Assembly: GCA_030849075.1 (NCBI GenBank)
Contig: JASAOO010003526.1
Span: 1-64,000 of the forward strand
DNA length: 64,000 nucleotides
Origin: Zelonia costaricensis
Taxonomy: Eukaryota; Euglenozoa; Kinetoplastea; Trypanosomatida; Trypanosomatidae
Direction: 5' to 3'
Shown: positions 21,529 to 31,360 of the stretch, piece by piece
Layout: each line of letters opens with the position of its first letter
How positions within the stretch are numbered: the first letter of the stretch is position 1
The notes under the pieces: generated by a model
Told to the model about the DNA's origin: nothing
Database searches by the model: none
What the model saw: only the letters and a program-made list of their open reading frames with translations
Translations under genes and position numbers: made by a program

Positions 21529-22047
21529 TTTTGGCGCGCCAAGTATGGAGAGGAGAAAAAAAATGCGGTAGGTGAAAAGAGTTGAGAGTGTCTGCTTTGC
21601 AAAACACTCGGAATTGGCCAACGAGAAAAAAAAGTGGTGGAGAGGGTTTGGGAGTTTAGATCCAAAGCGACGGCGCAGTGTAGCCGGGTCGTGCAAGCCC
21701 ACAAGAAAAATGGATAGAGCATGTCATTGTGCATACTACCCCCGCAGCTCCTCCGAATGCGCTTCGAGGAAGTGAAGGCTCCTAGGCTTTGCTTCCTTGG
21801 TGCGACCGGGGACGCTCCTGACAAGGGAGAAGAGGCTTCGAGTGACACACCGACCCTCTCCCGACGTACTCGTCGCTGCGGGGTTCTCTTTTTTTTCGCG
21901 TTCTCTATCTACACTGGCTCCAAAAGCACAGATCACAACAAAAAAACGCACCACGCGCGGCTCGTTCGCGTTCGCAGAAAAGTGCGGAGTGGCAACACAA
22001 CGAGAAAGGAAGAAGCAGATCAATCTAAAAAAAAAAGGAGAGGTGCT
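21529..22047. other. Intergenic/UTR region, no gene seen
   Basis: Short spacer with A-rich plus-strand tracts (for example 21555-21563 and 22027-22036). On the transcript these are T-rich tracts suited to trans-splicing. Confidence 0.65.
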
Positions 22048-23940
22048 TTATGTTGTCGCTTGAAGGACAGAAAGGGCGCCAAGCATCTCGTCAAGCTGCA
22101 ACTGAAAGCGGCGGATTTGTGTGTTCTTCTGCTCGAGCAGGAGATTTGTCTTCTCTTTTTGAATTCCCTTTTCAAACTCGGCAACACGTTTCAGCTCTGC
22201 CACCTCGTGCGCCATCTCCTCCTCCCGCTCACAGTACCGCCGCTCTAGGAAGACAAGGCGCTCCGCAATGGCAAGCAAAGCCGCGTCGTACCCCCTCTGC
22301 TCAACGACGTGGGACAGTCGCTCCGAAACCGAAAATGTGTCACTTGGTTTGGCTGCCTTGGACACCTCAGCCAACTGAGACTGGTGATTAGCCTCGAGCT
22401 GACTCAGCTCGACGTTGTGAGAGGACCGCACCGCATGAATTTGACGCGCAAAATTGGCTTTCACTTCAGCCAGCCGTTCATTCCATTCCACCTGAACGCT
22501 GTCGAGACGCTTTTGTAGTGTCGCGTTACTCTGCTTGTGTTCCTGCACATCGCGCTCTAGCCCCTGCACATTCAATCGAAGTCTCGCCTTTTCACCCTCC
22601 TCCTGCGTCGACGCGCTTGGGTCGTGCGTGCTCGCCGTAGCCACTGCCGGGGCCCCAACTGGCCCGCTCGCAGGAGAGGATAGTGCCTTCCCGCGTGTGG
22701 CTTCGTCCTGTGCAAGAGGAGGTGCCGGACTGCTGCCGATTGTGCGGCGTAGCTCCAAATTCTCCTTTTCCAGAGAAGCCACGCGGCGCCGAAGCTCGGG
22801 GTCCTCGTGCGGCAGGCTTAGCCGTTCTTGAAGCTCGGAAATGGTGGCTTGATATCGGTCACACACCTCCCTCGTTTCTGCCCGGAGCTTTTCCATCGCA
22901 GCCTTCGTAAACTCGTCCTTCTCGAGCAGTGCCGCCTCGAGCAGGCGTATGCGGCTCTCCTGCTTTTTCAGACGCTGCGCGCTGACGCGGCTGTCCTGGC
23001 AGCTACTAATCAACTCGCCTATACTCTCCTTTTTCTGCCGCAAGGCAGACTCGAGGTCACGTACTTGAGCGCGAAGGCCATCTAGCTCTCGCAGAAGATG
23101 ACGCTCGCGAGTTTGGTTGTCGTTTTTTTCAGATTCCAACCGCGCAACCTCGGAGCGCAAGGACTCGATCGAGCTTTTTTGTAGCGCGTGCAGGCGCTCT
23201 TGTTCGCGCAACTTTAGCGCATGCGCTTCACCATCCTGCGGTGGCAACCTGTATTCGGAGAAATCGACGATAGTCACGTTGTCAAAATCGCTTCCAGCCG
23301 CCGCCGAACCGCTGCGGGCTTCCTCCACACGGGAAAGTGTGCTGCTCCTCAACCGACCAAGGGCTGCCTTCTCTTGAGCGAGCAGCGTGCACCGTCTCCG
23401 CTCCGTCTCTAAACACGTCTGTAGCTCCTCAATTTGAGCTTGAAGATTGGCAGTCTTTGCATTGTCGTTGGCAGCATGCAAGTTGGAGCGGGCTGTAAAA
23501 TCTTGCTGAGCGCTGAGTAAGAGGCTGTGCTTTGCCTCAAGATGCTCGAACTCACGCTCCAGCTCTTTGCAACGCGTAGCGATCTCCTTCTTTTCTTTCA
23601 AGAGCACCTCATTGTCGCGCTGAAGCGCAACGATGATCCTCTCCTGTGTTTCCATCTCGCGCCGTACAGTATCCAAGTCGCCCGTGACCAGCGCACTCGT
23701 GACGTGGTTGCTGCTCTTTGCGGCCGCAAGAGCTGGCGGCGATGCAGCCGATGGTGAAGGAGTCGCATCGCTTTTGACTTCGGTCGTCACAGCTTGCCCA
23801 GCGCGGTCGGCCTCAGCCGATAATGGGGTGGTGACGGCTGAGTCTGCTGAAGAGTTTGGTGGGCGGCTGTCCATAGCATCTAGAAGCGCGCCGGCTGCGC
23901 CGGCAGCAGAATTATGCTTCAAAAAAGTGCGCTCGGACAT
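22048..23940 (-). CDS. Coiled-coil protein resembling Cep162 (centriole/axoneme-tip protein), tentative
   Basis: 630 aa from ATG at 23940 (MSERTFLKHNSA). After a low-complexity N-terminus (about 15-85), nearly the whole protein from about residue 95 to the end is heptad-rich coiled coil, interrupted around 415-450. The C-terminal block is more distinctive. It has GYDAALLAIAERLVFLERRY followed by CEREEEMAHEVAELKRV, a basic linker, then KNTQIRRFQLQLDEMLGAL. The order 'helix with RH-REEEL, then KN.E..RF..ELD..L..L' resembles the C-terminus of metazoan Cep162 as I remember it, hence the tentative name. Cep162 promotes transition-zone assembly at the basal body. The alternative is a generic coiled-coil cytoskeletal protein. 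Confidence 0.7.
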   Translation of the reverse strand: MSERTFLKHNSAAGAAGALLDAMDSRPPNSSADSAVTTPLSAEADRAGQAVTTEVKSDATPSPSAASPPALAAAKSSNHVTSALVTGDLDTVRREMETQERIIVALQRDNEVLLKEKKEIATRCKELEREFEHLEAKHSLLLSAQQDFTARSNLHAANDNAKTANLQAQIEELQTCLETERRRCTLLAQEKAALGRLRSSTLSRVEEARSGSAAAGSDFDNVTIVDFSEYRLPPQDGEAHALKLREQERLHALQKSSIESLRSEVARLESEKNDNQTRERHLLRELDGLRAQVRDLESALRQKKESIGELISSCQDSRVSAQRLKKQESRIRLLEAALLEKDEFTKAAMEKLRAETREVCDRYQATISELQERLSLPHEDPELRRRVASLEKENLELRRTIGSSPAPPLAQDEATRGKALSSPASGPVGAPAVATASTHDPSASTQEEGEKARLRLNVQGLERDVQEHKQSNATLQKRLDSVQVEWNERLAEVKANFARQIHAVRSSHNVELSQLEANHQSQLAEVSKAAKPSDTFSVSERLSHVVEQRGYDAALLAIAERLVFLERRYCEREEEMAHEVAELKRVAEFEKGIQKEKTNLLLEQKNTQIRRFQLQLDEMLGALSVLQATT

Positions 23941-24426
23941 CTTACAAAACAGAACCAAACCGCCTCGAATTTCTTTTCCTGCGGTCGCTTTGTGTACACG
24001 AAATTAAGAAGAGCGGGCGAGAGTTTGCGATACAGGGAGCGGAAGTAGGGGCGAAAGCAGCGCGCGTCTCTGCTGCGGGGCGATGGCGGCGTCGTAGCAG
24101 CAGCAGCACGGGGTGATAGTGCGGAGTCGAGACCGGGCGCGAGGGTGCCGAGCACTCCCCTCAGTGAACATGTCACGCAAAGCCCCCAGACGCAGACGAT
24201 GGAGCGCTCACACCGAGGAGCTTGCACCCAGAGCGGCGCGCGTGTACTGGGGCCGTGATGAGAAAATGACACCACACAAATCACGCGGAGAAAGCCCTGA
24301 CTACGAACAACGCCGCAATTCCAGAAAAAGCCGAGAAAAAAAAGAAAGGCGTGTTTTTTTTGCTTTTTTTTTCTTTTTGCTTGGTTGTCCTGTGTGGCCG
24401 GAAAACAGTGGTCTCTTAGCCCTGCC
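23941..24426. other. Intergenic/UTR region, no gene seen
   Basis: About 490 nt between two minus-strand coiled-coil genes. A and T homopolymers at 24329-24345 and 24353-24379 are the only structured elements. Confidence 0.65.
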
Positions 24427-25809
24427 TCACTGGCAGTTTGCCCTGGCGGCGCGCGCTCTGTGAATAAAGCTCAGGTATTCTGAGACGCCCGAGACGGGCA
24501 TCTCTGAAACTACATTGGTGCTGCGGACGGGCGGTTCGCTCAAGGAGGCTGAAGCCAGGCTTGACAGGTATCGAAGCTCGTCGCGCTCGCGCTGGTTCGC
24601 GGCTTTCACGCGCGGCAGCTCCTCCTCGGCGACTTGCAAAACAGAATTGATTCGGCTTGCCGCAGCCTGGAGCGTCTCTTTCCGCACAAGAAGAGTGTGC
24701 TGCTGTTGCTGCGCCGCGGCGACGTGGACGGCCTTTACGCGGTCCTCTTCGGCCTGGGACTCGAGAACACGACATAAGCACTTCCACCTTTCGACGTCAG
24801 CTGCAAGGTGCTCTCGCTCATCCTCGCACTTCAGTGCCCACACGTGCGCCTCGCTGTGAACGTTGCTGCAATCGTGATTTAGCTGGCTGGCTTTTTCTGC
24901 ACCAGCAGCAGCTTCCCTGGAAGCCCACACCGCAGCTGACTTGGACGCCTGCGTTTGCACCTGCAGCAAATTCGTTTTTTCATCGAGCTGGGCAGCTTCC
25001 TCATCTGCGGCGGCCCGCTTGTGCTGCTGCTCCTCAGCTGAAATTTGCCACTCGTGTAAAGGATGCGCGGAATCAAGTAGGGGCGAGCTGGTGTTGCTCA
25101 CAGCTCCGGAATCCCCACATTTTGATTCCATCACTAAAAGGGTGTTCTCTCTCAGGCGAGCCAGAATACCTTCCGAGGCGCAAATTAGCTCCGCCCGTCG
25201 CTCTTTGGCGTCAGAAAGCTCACCTCGCACTTCAGCCAGCGCTTTTAAAAGAGCCTCTTTGCGACTCTTCAACAAAACCAAATTGGACTCTGATAGTACC
25301 TGCTGACTTGAGCACCTACTCGTTGCGCTAAACGGACCCATCCATGACACTACTTTCTCATGCAGCGCTGCAGAAGCGCGCAGCAGAGCTTCAAACTCGT
25401 GCACCTGCGCAGCCCTGTCGACGGCGCCACAGTCAGCTGCAGATTTGCCCGCAGCTGGCTCCTGCACCACACTTCTTCCCTTGAATGTGGTCCAAAGTTG
25501 GGCTGCTGCGTTGTCCAAGTCAGCCCTGGCAGAAAAAAACAGGGCTGCTTTTTTTTCTACGTACGCGGCGTAGCGACGCGCGCATTCCGACTCGACAAGA
25601 TCTTCTTCGCCAGCCTCGCGGAGTAATTGCACCACTTGTGGAAGCGGAGGCGGCTGTCGCGAAAAAAGATGCGCAACAGCCCTTTCCTGCGATGCAGCGG
25701 AAATGAGCTCTTCCTCTTGCCTGCTCCTTGACGAGGCCGCTTGTCGAGTACGATCCACTGCTTCGCGGAGCTGCATTTGTAACACATGAAGCTCCGTTTG
25801 TCGCGACAT
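24427..25809 (-). CDS. Coiled-coil protein, first gene of the leftward polycistron
   Basis: 460 aa from ATG at 25809 (MSRQTELHVLQMQL). I chose this start because coding character (Glu/Gln/Ala/Arg heptads) begins there, while the frame stays open to 26277 only through the compositionally biased strand-switch sequence. Predicted helices cover residues about 1-45, a segment around EEDLVESECARRYAAYVEKK, then about 170-220 and about 245-420 (for example ADEEAAQLDEKTNLLQVQTQ). A conserved-looking WMGPFS motif sits mid-protein. I recognise no family; it could be a basal-body or cytoskeletal component like its neighbour. It is the promoter-proximal gene on the minus strand. Confidence 0.8.
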   Translation of the reverse strand: MSRQTELHVLQMQLREAVDRTRQAASSRSRQEEELISAASQERAVAHLFSRQPPPLPQVVQLLREAGEEDLVESECARRYAAYVEKKAALFFSARADLDNAAAQLWTTFKGRSVVQEPAAGKSAADCGAVDRAAQVHEFEALLRASAALHEKVVSWMGPFSATSRCSSQQVLSESNLVLLKSRKEALLKALAEVRGELSDAKERRAELICASEGILARLRENTLLVMESKCGDSGAVSNTSSPLLDSAHPLHEWQISAEEQQHKRAAADEEAAQLDEKTNLLQVQTQASKSAAVWASREAAAGAEKASQLNHDCSNVHSEAHVWALKCEDEREHLAADVERWKCLCRVLESQAEEDRVKAVHVAAAQQQQHTLLVRKETLQAAASRINSVLQVAEEELPRVKAANQRERDELRYLSSLASASLSEPPVRSTNVVSEMPVSGVSEYLSFIHRARAARANCQ

Positions 25810-26460
25810 TGCGGCTGCAGGGAAAAAAGGGAGATGAAGGCCACCGTAACAGGCCACTGATGATGGACGGCGCAACGTCACACCCGCCGCAGCCGCTGTG
25901 ATGAAGAAACGGGTTGGAAAAGGTGGCAGAAGAGAAGTGCAAGAGAGAGTTTGCGAACGCTCAGCGGAAACTCGGTGAACAGGCGTGCGTCTGCGCGCAC
26001 GATCCACAGCTCCCTTTTGGAGTAAAGGCATGAAGAGCCAGGCCGTTGGGCTTCGAAGCGGGGCCTCCAGTGTACGGCGGCCACAGCCGACGGGCTCGAA
26101 GACAGACAAGCGTAACCCCAGGCTGTAGGTTTCCCCCAGCCCCCGGCACCGTGCCTCCCGCGCCTCTCTGACCCTTTCTCCCTGAGCAAGTTCACGGTAG
26201 CTCGCACGTACTCCGCCATTTGCCATCCCATCATCCCCACAGACGACGCGAAACATACCCGTCCAACGCCATTTCACCCCCCCCGGCTTCCTTCACCCTC
26301 CACAACCACCTAAAGCTCACACAGCAGCGCATTTCCGACCACCACGGCGAAGGCCTGACGAACCCCCACCCGGCAAGGGGCCACCCCACCAGACAAGTGC
26401 CGCGAGCCGCCCCAAGTTTCGAGGCTGCAAACACGACCCCGCAGCGCGCCCCAGGCAACG

Positions 26461-26472
26461 CCCCCCCCCCCC
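26461..26472. repeat. C12 homopolymer in strand-switch region
   Basis: Twelve consecutive C on the plus strand, i.e. a G-tract on the non-template strand of the leftward unit. Confidence 0.9.
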
Positions 26473-26596
26473 TACTGTTGAACCCCACCCGCGCCTGAAA
26501 CGGGCCCGTTCTCTCCCACCCGGCGGTCCGAAAAGACCGTGGCCGCACCGAGGACACGGCGAGTCTGGCAGTTGCGGTGGGTCGTGGCTCGGGCTC

Positions 26597-26610
26597 GGGG
26601 GGGGGGGGGG
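26597..26610. repeat. G14 homopolymer in strand-switch region
   Basis: Fourteen consecutive G, against the local C-rich skew. It could also be an assembly-uncertain length. Confidence 0.85.
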
Positions 26611-27885
26611 AAGGACACTATTCGTCCCGAAAACCGGTGGAGAGAGAAACCCGGACCCTGACGGTCCCCAAGCGGGGTGCCACGCTCTTCCCCACGCCGT
26701 CGCTTTTAGCCCGTGGCGTTGCTGCCACCGCAGAACCGCGGCAGCACGCCCGCCCTATTCATCACGGCACCGGCCCGCCAACGCACACCCCGAGACCAGG
26801 GCGCGTTTGGCTCAAAGGCCAAGCGCCCCTCCCCAGCGCCGGCCCAAAGACTGTGCGCGCAAGTACTGCTTCCTGTCAGACCTTGCGGGGGGAACAGGAG
26901 CAGCGCGAGAAAGAGGAAGATATGTTCGGAAGATGAGATCATTGATCTAAGTGAGCCTCGGAAACGCACTAGCACCCGCCCCTCAAACAGCGCCATCTGG
27001 CGGTTCCCCCCTTGTCTCCGCGCCGCCCCGCCCCCTGGGTAGCCCGTCTTTTCGCGTGGAGACGCTCCTTTTCCGGAAGCACTCGCACGCCGCCCCCCGA
27101 CCACAACCTACTCGGCGCTCATAAGCCCACAAAGAACCTCGAGAGATATGATAAGCCCCGCCCACTCCGCGTTGCGATTAAGCCTACTTGATCAGAAAAA
27201 ACCCAGAAAAGAGCCACGACGCTGGAAGCACCCAACGGTCCCACGGGAATGCGATTAAGAGTGAAGGAATGGGTTGGAGATGGGTGGTTGTGACCTCCTG
27301 ATGCGTGAAGCCCCCGCGTCCGCAGGCGCCGCGACATTTCCCACGTCCCTGACTCCAAAGCCGCCGTTTCCAAATTCCTCAACTAGGTGCACAAGGCAGG
27401 AAGGGCGCTGAGCTGGTGCGGCACCTGAGCTGTCTTATTTCCGTCCCCCCAATTTTCCCCGGCCCCGGCCGACGACGTTTTCGAGACGATCGCAAGCCGG
27501 GGACCCAGCAGCCCTTCGCTTCCTTTCTTTATTTCAATGTGCCGTTTTCGAAGCAAACGTTGTAGCAGAGCAAGTCGCGTGTCTTTGGAGCCGGCACTAC
27601 AAAACCCCACACCTTGGCTCTCTCCTGATTCCTCCGTGCAAGAAGCTGGGTCGAGACTCAGCCCCCCGCCCTGGGCGCTAGAAAGAAACCGCACTTCAAC
27701 ACAGCGTGGGGACCGGAGCGCAACTTCCGAAAGAGGCGAAAAGCTCGCGAAACGTAGGCACGTTATTGCTGCGGCTGGTTCAATTGTGGTCACTGCCGGG
27801 GGCCGTAAGCGGCGGACGCCAGACCCGACCTCTTCGCCAACACCGTGCGGGGAGCGACCGCCTCGGAGAAACGGCGATACCCCGA

Positions 27886-27949
27886 CGGCTTTCCCGCGTT
27901 GCGGGTACTGGACCCTCCCACCACCTGAGGTGGTTTGGCTTCGGTAGGG
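27886..27949 (-). other. Retroposon signature II (copy 1)
   Basis: Same tandem second signature as in copy 2, with two or three substitutions. The ACCACCT/AGGTGGT palindrome and the AGTACCCGC and GGGAAAGCC stretches are kept. Confidence 0.62.
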
Positions 27950-27954
27950 AGAGG

Positions 27955-28026
27955 AGCTCTTAGCTTCCCCACCAAGGGTGCGTAGTACACCTGGAAACCG
28001 CGTTGAGGTGGCTCCCGTTTTCCAGG
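27955..28026 (-). ncRNA. Retroposon signature I, HDV-ribozyme-like (copy 1)
   Basis: The minus-strand element begins CCTGGAAA and pairs perfectly with TTTCCAGG 30 nt later (8-bp P1). An AACG loop-like segment lies inside. A CACC/GGTG hairpin (P4-like) follows, then GGGGAAGCTAAG, which holds the CTAAG that in HDV-like ribozymes contains the catalytic C. The order matches the L1Tc 5' ribozyme/promoter segment known as Pr77. I could not pair P2 convincingly, so cleavage activity is unproven. Confidence 0.55.
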
Positions 28027-29479
28027 GACTCCTGCTTCATCCACCGACAAAATGCCACCTTTCGAGGAACGCCCGGACCCCAGCACATATCCGTTTCACC
28101 AAGCACGGCCCGAGACAACGGCTTCCGCCAAGACAGACGGGTTTCCTTGTTCAGCAGGGGGGGGGGGCCACAAAAACACCGCCGACCCCCGGCTTCCACA
28201 CGGCGCCGGGGACCCGCCAGGCACACAGCGCCACCCCGCCAACCGCCAAAACGCGGCCCCACAACGTGCGGCCTGGACTCGGCAACCGCAGCTTGGGCTG
28301 TGGGCGCCGCCTTCCGGCTGCGGGTGGCGCCAGCGCCTTCGTTCTCCTTTGGGCCCCGGGGTCCCCGGGCCCGAGGGGTCTTTCAGCAGCGCCTCAACGC
28401 CGCGCAAGCGGCCCTGGCGGGGCCCCCGGCACAGGGCCCCGCACCAGGGACGGTGGTTCTTCAGAGTGTCACCATCTGTCCCGTCGGTAAGCCCGCATTC
28501 GCGGTTGGGGATGGGCCCTTTCAAGGCCGCCCGGCCCTGCTCCGGCCCCCGGCGCCGCGAGACACCACCCTGGTGGCCGCGGCGCCCCGCGTCTTTTTCG
28601 TATTGGGAGTTCGGTTCTGGCCCACTGCCGAACCCCGCAAGAAGAAAGCTCAGGGGCGCGCGCCCCCACCAGGCGGGGGCGGGTTGGCCACCGCCACCGC
28701 GGGCTCCCTCCAAAATGATCATACCCAGACGCAAACGCATACTTCTGCACAGGAGTTCAAACCACGTGCATGCGGCGCACCGGTGGCTCTTCCTCGCTGG
28801 CTTGTCAAACCCCGGTCGCTCTGCAGTGGGGCCGCCGTGGTTCCCGGGATCCAGACCGTGTGTAACGGGTGGGGTTGGGGGGGGTGAAAGGGTGTTTGCT
28901 GCGGCCCGCCATGCTGTGCCCCTAGGGTTTTCGCGGCGGAGGGGGAGCCGAGCCAGCCCGCGGCGAGTTCCATGGGTTTGCTGGGGCTGAACTCTGGGTT
29001 GTTCGGCTGGTTTCACCACCCACCGTAAACCGCAACGGTTGTGCTTCCGCTGGAATCTCTGCAATTTTACCATAGTCTGTGCGGCGCTACCCGGGGCGGC
29101 GCGCTGGCGGAACTGAAAGAGTTCAAAAAAGGTGGGGCGGGTGGGTCGCGTTGTGGGTCGGGGGTTTCTTGTAGCATCGGCCCGCGCCGACGAGCGCCCA
29201 TAGCCCACCACACTCTGTCTTCGCGCCTTTTCCGACGCCTCCGTGGAAAAGGAACCAGTTGAGCTTTCACGGCGCGGTTTTGCGCCTGTGCCGCCTCGGG
29301 GGTGCATCGCGCTGTGCGCGGCATTGTCGCCGGGTTTGGAGGGGCCTCCGGCGGCACGCGTGGAACGTGCTGCGCATACGCGCCTGCGGGTGCTGCCGTG
29401 GGGCTTGGGTGTGAGTGGCTGGTTTACTGCGCACGAAAGAAGCGAGGGGGGTGATCTGATGTGGTGTTTTGCATGGCGG

Positions 29480-29545
29480 TTTTTCGAGCGGTTGCGGCGG
29501 GGGGTGGGTGTGTGGTGGGGTGGGCCGGGGCGGGATAGTCGTCCT
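29480..29545. other. G-rich, G-quadruplex-capable segment right of the skew switch
   Basis: The plus strand holds several closely spaced G-runs (GGGGGGTGGG, GTGGGGTGGG, CCGGGGCGGG) on the non-template strand of the rightward unit, where G4 or R-loop formation would be favoured. Confidence 0.5.
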
Positions 29546-30679
29546 GTGCGTGCTTCCGCGGGGCGTACAAGCGAAAGCAGACTTCGGTATCCGTGCAGGT
29601 GGTGGTGCATGTTTTAACCGGTCGGACAGCTCTCACGTGCAGCTGGTTGCCGAGGTTCGGCACAGTGATGTGGTGGCCAGGGTGTGCTGCTTTCTGCTTC
29701 TCTCTCAGCGTCGCTGTTTTAAACGAGAAGTGCGGGAACGAGTCTCGCTGCTGCTCTGCACGCGGCCGATTCTCGACACCGGCCTCCCTGCTGTCTGGTG
29801 CACGGTGGCGCAGCCAGCCGGGGGGGCGTGGTTGTGGTCGTTGTCAGTGCCCTTGTGCAAATATCTCAAACGGGGCTTCTTTCCGCGAAGGGCTGGGTTG
29901 GCAGTCTTTTGCGTAGTGGTCGTGCAGTTCCCCACCGGGAAGGCTCTTTTTCTGTGCAGGGGTGTCGTTGCTGGTGCCGGTGCGGTCGGTATATGGGCCC
30001 CGAGGGGTAGGGGGGGGGGCTTGCGTGGCGGTGTGGGGGGGGGCCGGGGTAAACGCGGGCGTGCAACACCGGGGAGGGGGCGCCGCGCGCTCTGCGTGTG
30101 CAGGCACCAGGCTCAATGCGCAGAGCGCTCTGGTGGCACCGGCAGAGCCTTCCGAAACAGAGCTCCAAGGGCGTGCGGTGGAGGCACCGGGTGGTCACCG
30201 TGCAGTGCGGCTACGAGCGCCGCCGCGCATCGCACTACATCGTCCCCCGTCCATTATCGGCACGCGAGGTTGCTGGTTGTATGTGACGCCCGTTTTGCCG
30301 ATACGTCAGCTGCAGCAAGGATAATCGCTCAGTCGTACAATTGGTCGCTGTCGATGTAAGTGGCCGCTCCTCAACAGTGTGGTGCCGGGCCCATTGGCAC
30401 AACTACCCGACAGAGTGGCGGCTGTACCAGGGCGATGAAGTGGATCATGGTAACTGGACGCACCCCTTTAGCGACCTTCTTGTGCGCTCCCGCTTTCGTT
30501 GCTTGTCCTTTGTGCATGAGGCGGCCGCCAGCGTGCGCCGGAGCCGAGGGCCTGTCCGGAAACACCTCATGTCCGTCGACCTTCCACCTGCCCCTACTAA
30601 CGCTCTCTGTGCCTTCTTTTCTCATACGCACCCTTTGCTTCCCGTAAAACGGATCGACCACAAGCTCCAGGCGCACAAA

Positions 30680-31051
30680 ATGGCCAATCCATACGAGCAC
30701 CAGCCAGAGGTGAAGTGGTACCACATTATGTGGGACATGCGGAACAAGCAGTTCCGGCAGTGGTACCTTAGGAAAATGTACCGTGACATGCGCATAGCCT
30801 ACAAGTACGAGAGCCACATTTATGTCCAGAAGATCGGCGCGGGGTTCCTCATGGCGGTGGCCTTCCTTACAATCTTCACCTCCGACCTTGCCGTTGCGAT
30901 GTTTCGGTGGCCGACAGAGGACCCGAATGAGCTGCTAAAGCAGGGTGTGTGGCAGAAGTATCACAACCAGATGAACGAGCGCAAGGAGTACGCTGACAAG
31001 CTCCTCCAAGACTCCAACTACATTCACAAGAAGAACAACCCTAGTGAATAG
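30680..31051 (+). CDS. Small single-TM protein, probably mitochondrial; first gene of rightward polycistron
   Basis: 123 aa from ATG at 30680. The frame opens earlier (30341), but that part is strand-switch sequence. The N-terminal third is aromatic and basic (KWYHIMWDMRNKQFRQWYLRK), followed by a hydrophobic segment at about 58-75 (GFLMAVAFLTIFTSDLAVAM). A charged C-terminal tail is rich in Asn, Lys and Glu. The small size, the Trp/Tyr/Arg-rich pre-TM helix and the single TM resemble accessory subunits of inner-membrane respiratory complexes, but I do not recognise the family. The pyrimidine stretch at 30586-30660 is a good splice-acceptor region for the first mRNA of this array. Confidence 0.8.
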   Translation: MANPYEHQPEVKWYHIMWDMRNKQFRQWYLRKMYRDMRIAYKYESHIYVQKIGAGFLMAVAFLTIFTSDLAVAMFRWPTEDPNELLKQGVWQKYHNQMNERKEYADKLLQDSNYIHKKNNPSE

Positions 31052-31360
31052 CTGGGGCTCTCCCCCTTTTTTGTCACTGTGCGCTCACGCAATGCTCTTA
31101 CAAACATACCTACCCTCCAGACGTAATTCTGACAATCGCCAACGCTGGCGACGCCTGCTGTACTCGTCACGGGCCTGACTGGCGAGTGTCGCTGCGGCAC
31201 TGCGCTGCTGTGAAGGCTAGAAACGCGTGGCTGCGGGCTCGCTACCTCGATACTGCCGAACAATGGAAGACACGGTCTCTACTCTGCTCTCCGACTCAAC
31301 CCGCCCTGCATCTTTTTTTCCCTGTGACAGCTTTGCTCTGCTTTTGGGTCTACAGCTGCC
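31052..31360. other. Short intergenic/UTR region
   Basis: 309 nt holding the 3' UTR of the small membrane-protein gene and the coronin splice site. Confidence 0.7.
31309..31330 (+). promoter_or_regulatory. Predicted trans-splice acceptor for coronin
   Basis: A pyrimidine tract (about 31310-31325) is followed by ACAG ending at 31330, 30 nt before the coronin ATG. A second CAG at about 31352-31355 is an alternative. Confidence 0.5.

Larger units (their letters stand above)
27519..28026 (-). mobile_element. SIDER2-like retroposon, copy 1 (minus strand)
   Basis: Read on the minus strand, the element starts at 28026 and ends with an A-rich tail at about 27537-27519. Bases 27538-28026 align over 489 nt with 39299-39787 with about 18 substitutions and no net indel (about 96% identity). 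The 5' end carries two tandem signature blocks (27955-28026 and 27886-27949) typical of trypanosomatid ingi/L1Tc/SIDER retroposons. Homology between the copies stops at the same two points on both sides. No clear target-site duplication flanks this copy. It lies in the strand-switch region, left of the composition flip, so it would be in sense orientation in the leftward transcript. Frames through it are not credible genes. Confidence 0.85.
25810..30679. promoter_or_regulatory. Divergent strand-switch region (putative bidirectional Pol II start zone)
   Basis: All genes to the left are on the minus strand and all to the right on the plus strand, so the two polycistrons diverge from this 4.9-kb region. 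In trypanosomatids such regions are where Pol II starts in both directions from chromatin-marked, promoter-poor DNA. Here the plus strand is C/A-rich from about 26.2 to 28.7 kb and G/T-rich from about 28.85 to 30.3 kb, so the non-template strand is G/T-rich in each direction. Runs include C12 (26461-26472), G14 (26597-26610), G11 (28157-28167) and G10 (30010-30019). Apart from the retroposon at 27519-28026 I see no gene. Long frames here (for example minus 28096-29610) are artefacts of the biased composition. No tRNA or 5S gene was found by eye. Confidence 0.8.

Noticed and set aside
25810..26277. Possible N-terminal extension of the 460-aa coiled-coil gene
   Set aside because: The frame stays open but loses heptad character and takes on the biased strand-switch composition. 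The ATG at 25809 coincides with the onset of coding-like sequence.
27765..27800. GGTTCAA string resembling a tRNA T-loop
   Set aside because: It lies inside retroposon copy 1, where the other copy differs at four nearby positions, and no acceptor or anticodon stem can be built around it.
27490..28045. Target-site duplication around retroposon copy 1
   Set aside because: Comparing 27490-27519 with 28027-28045 shows only a shared GCTTC. The duplication has either decayed or was lost by recombination.
28096..29610. Long minus-strand open frame (about 504 codons) in the strand-switch region
   Set aside because: It is Pro/Arg/Gly/Ala-rich with no domain pattern, overlaps equally long frames on the other strand, and follows from the strong base-composition bias that removes stop codons.
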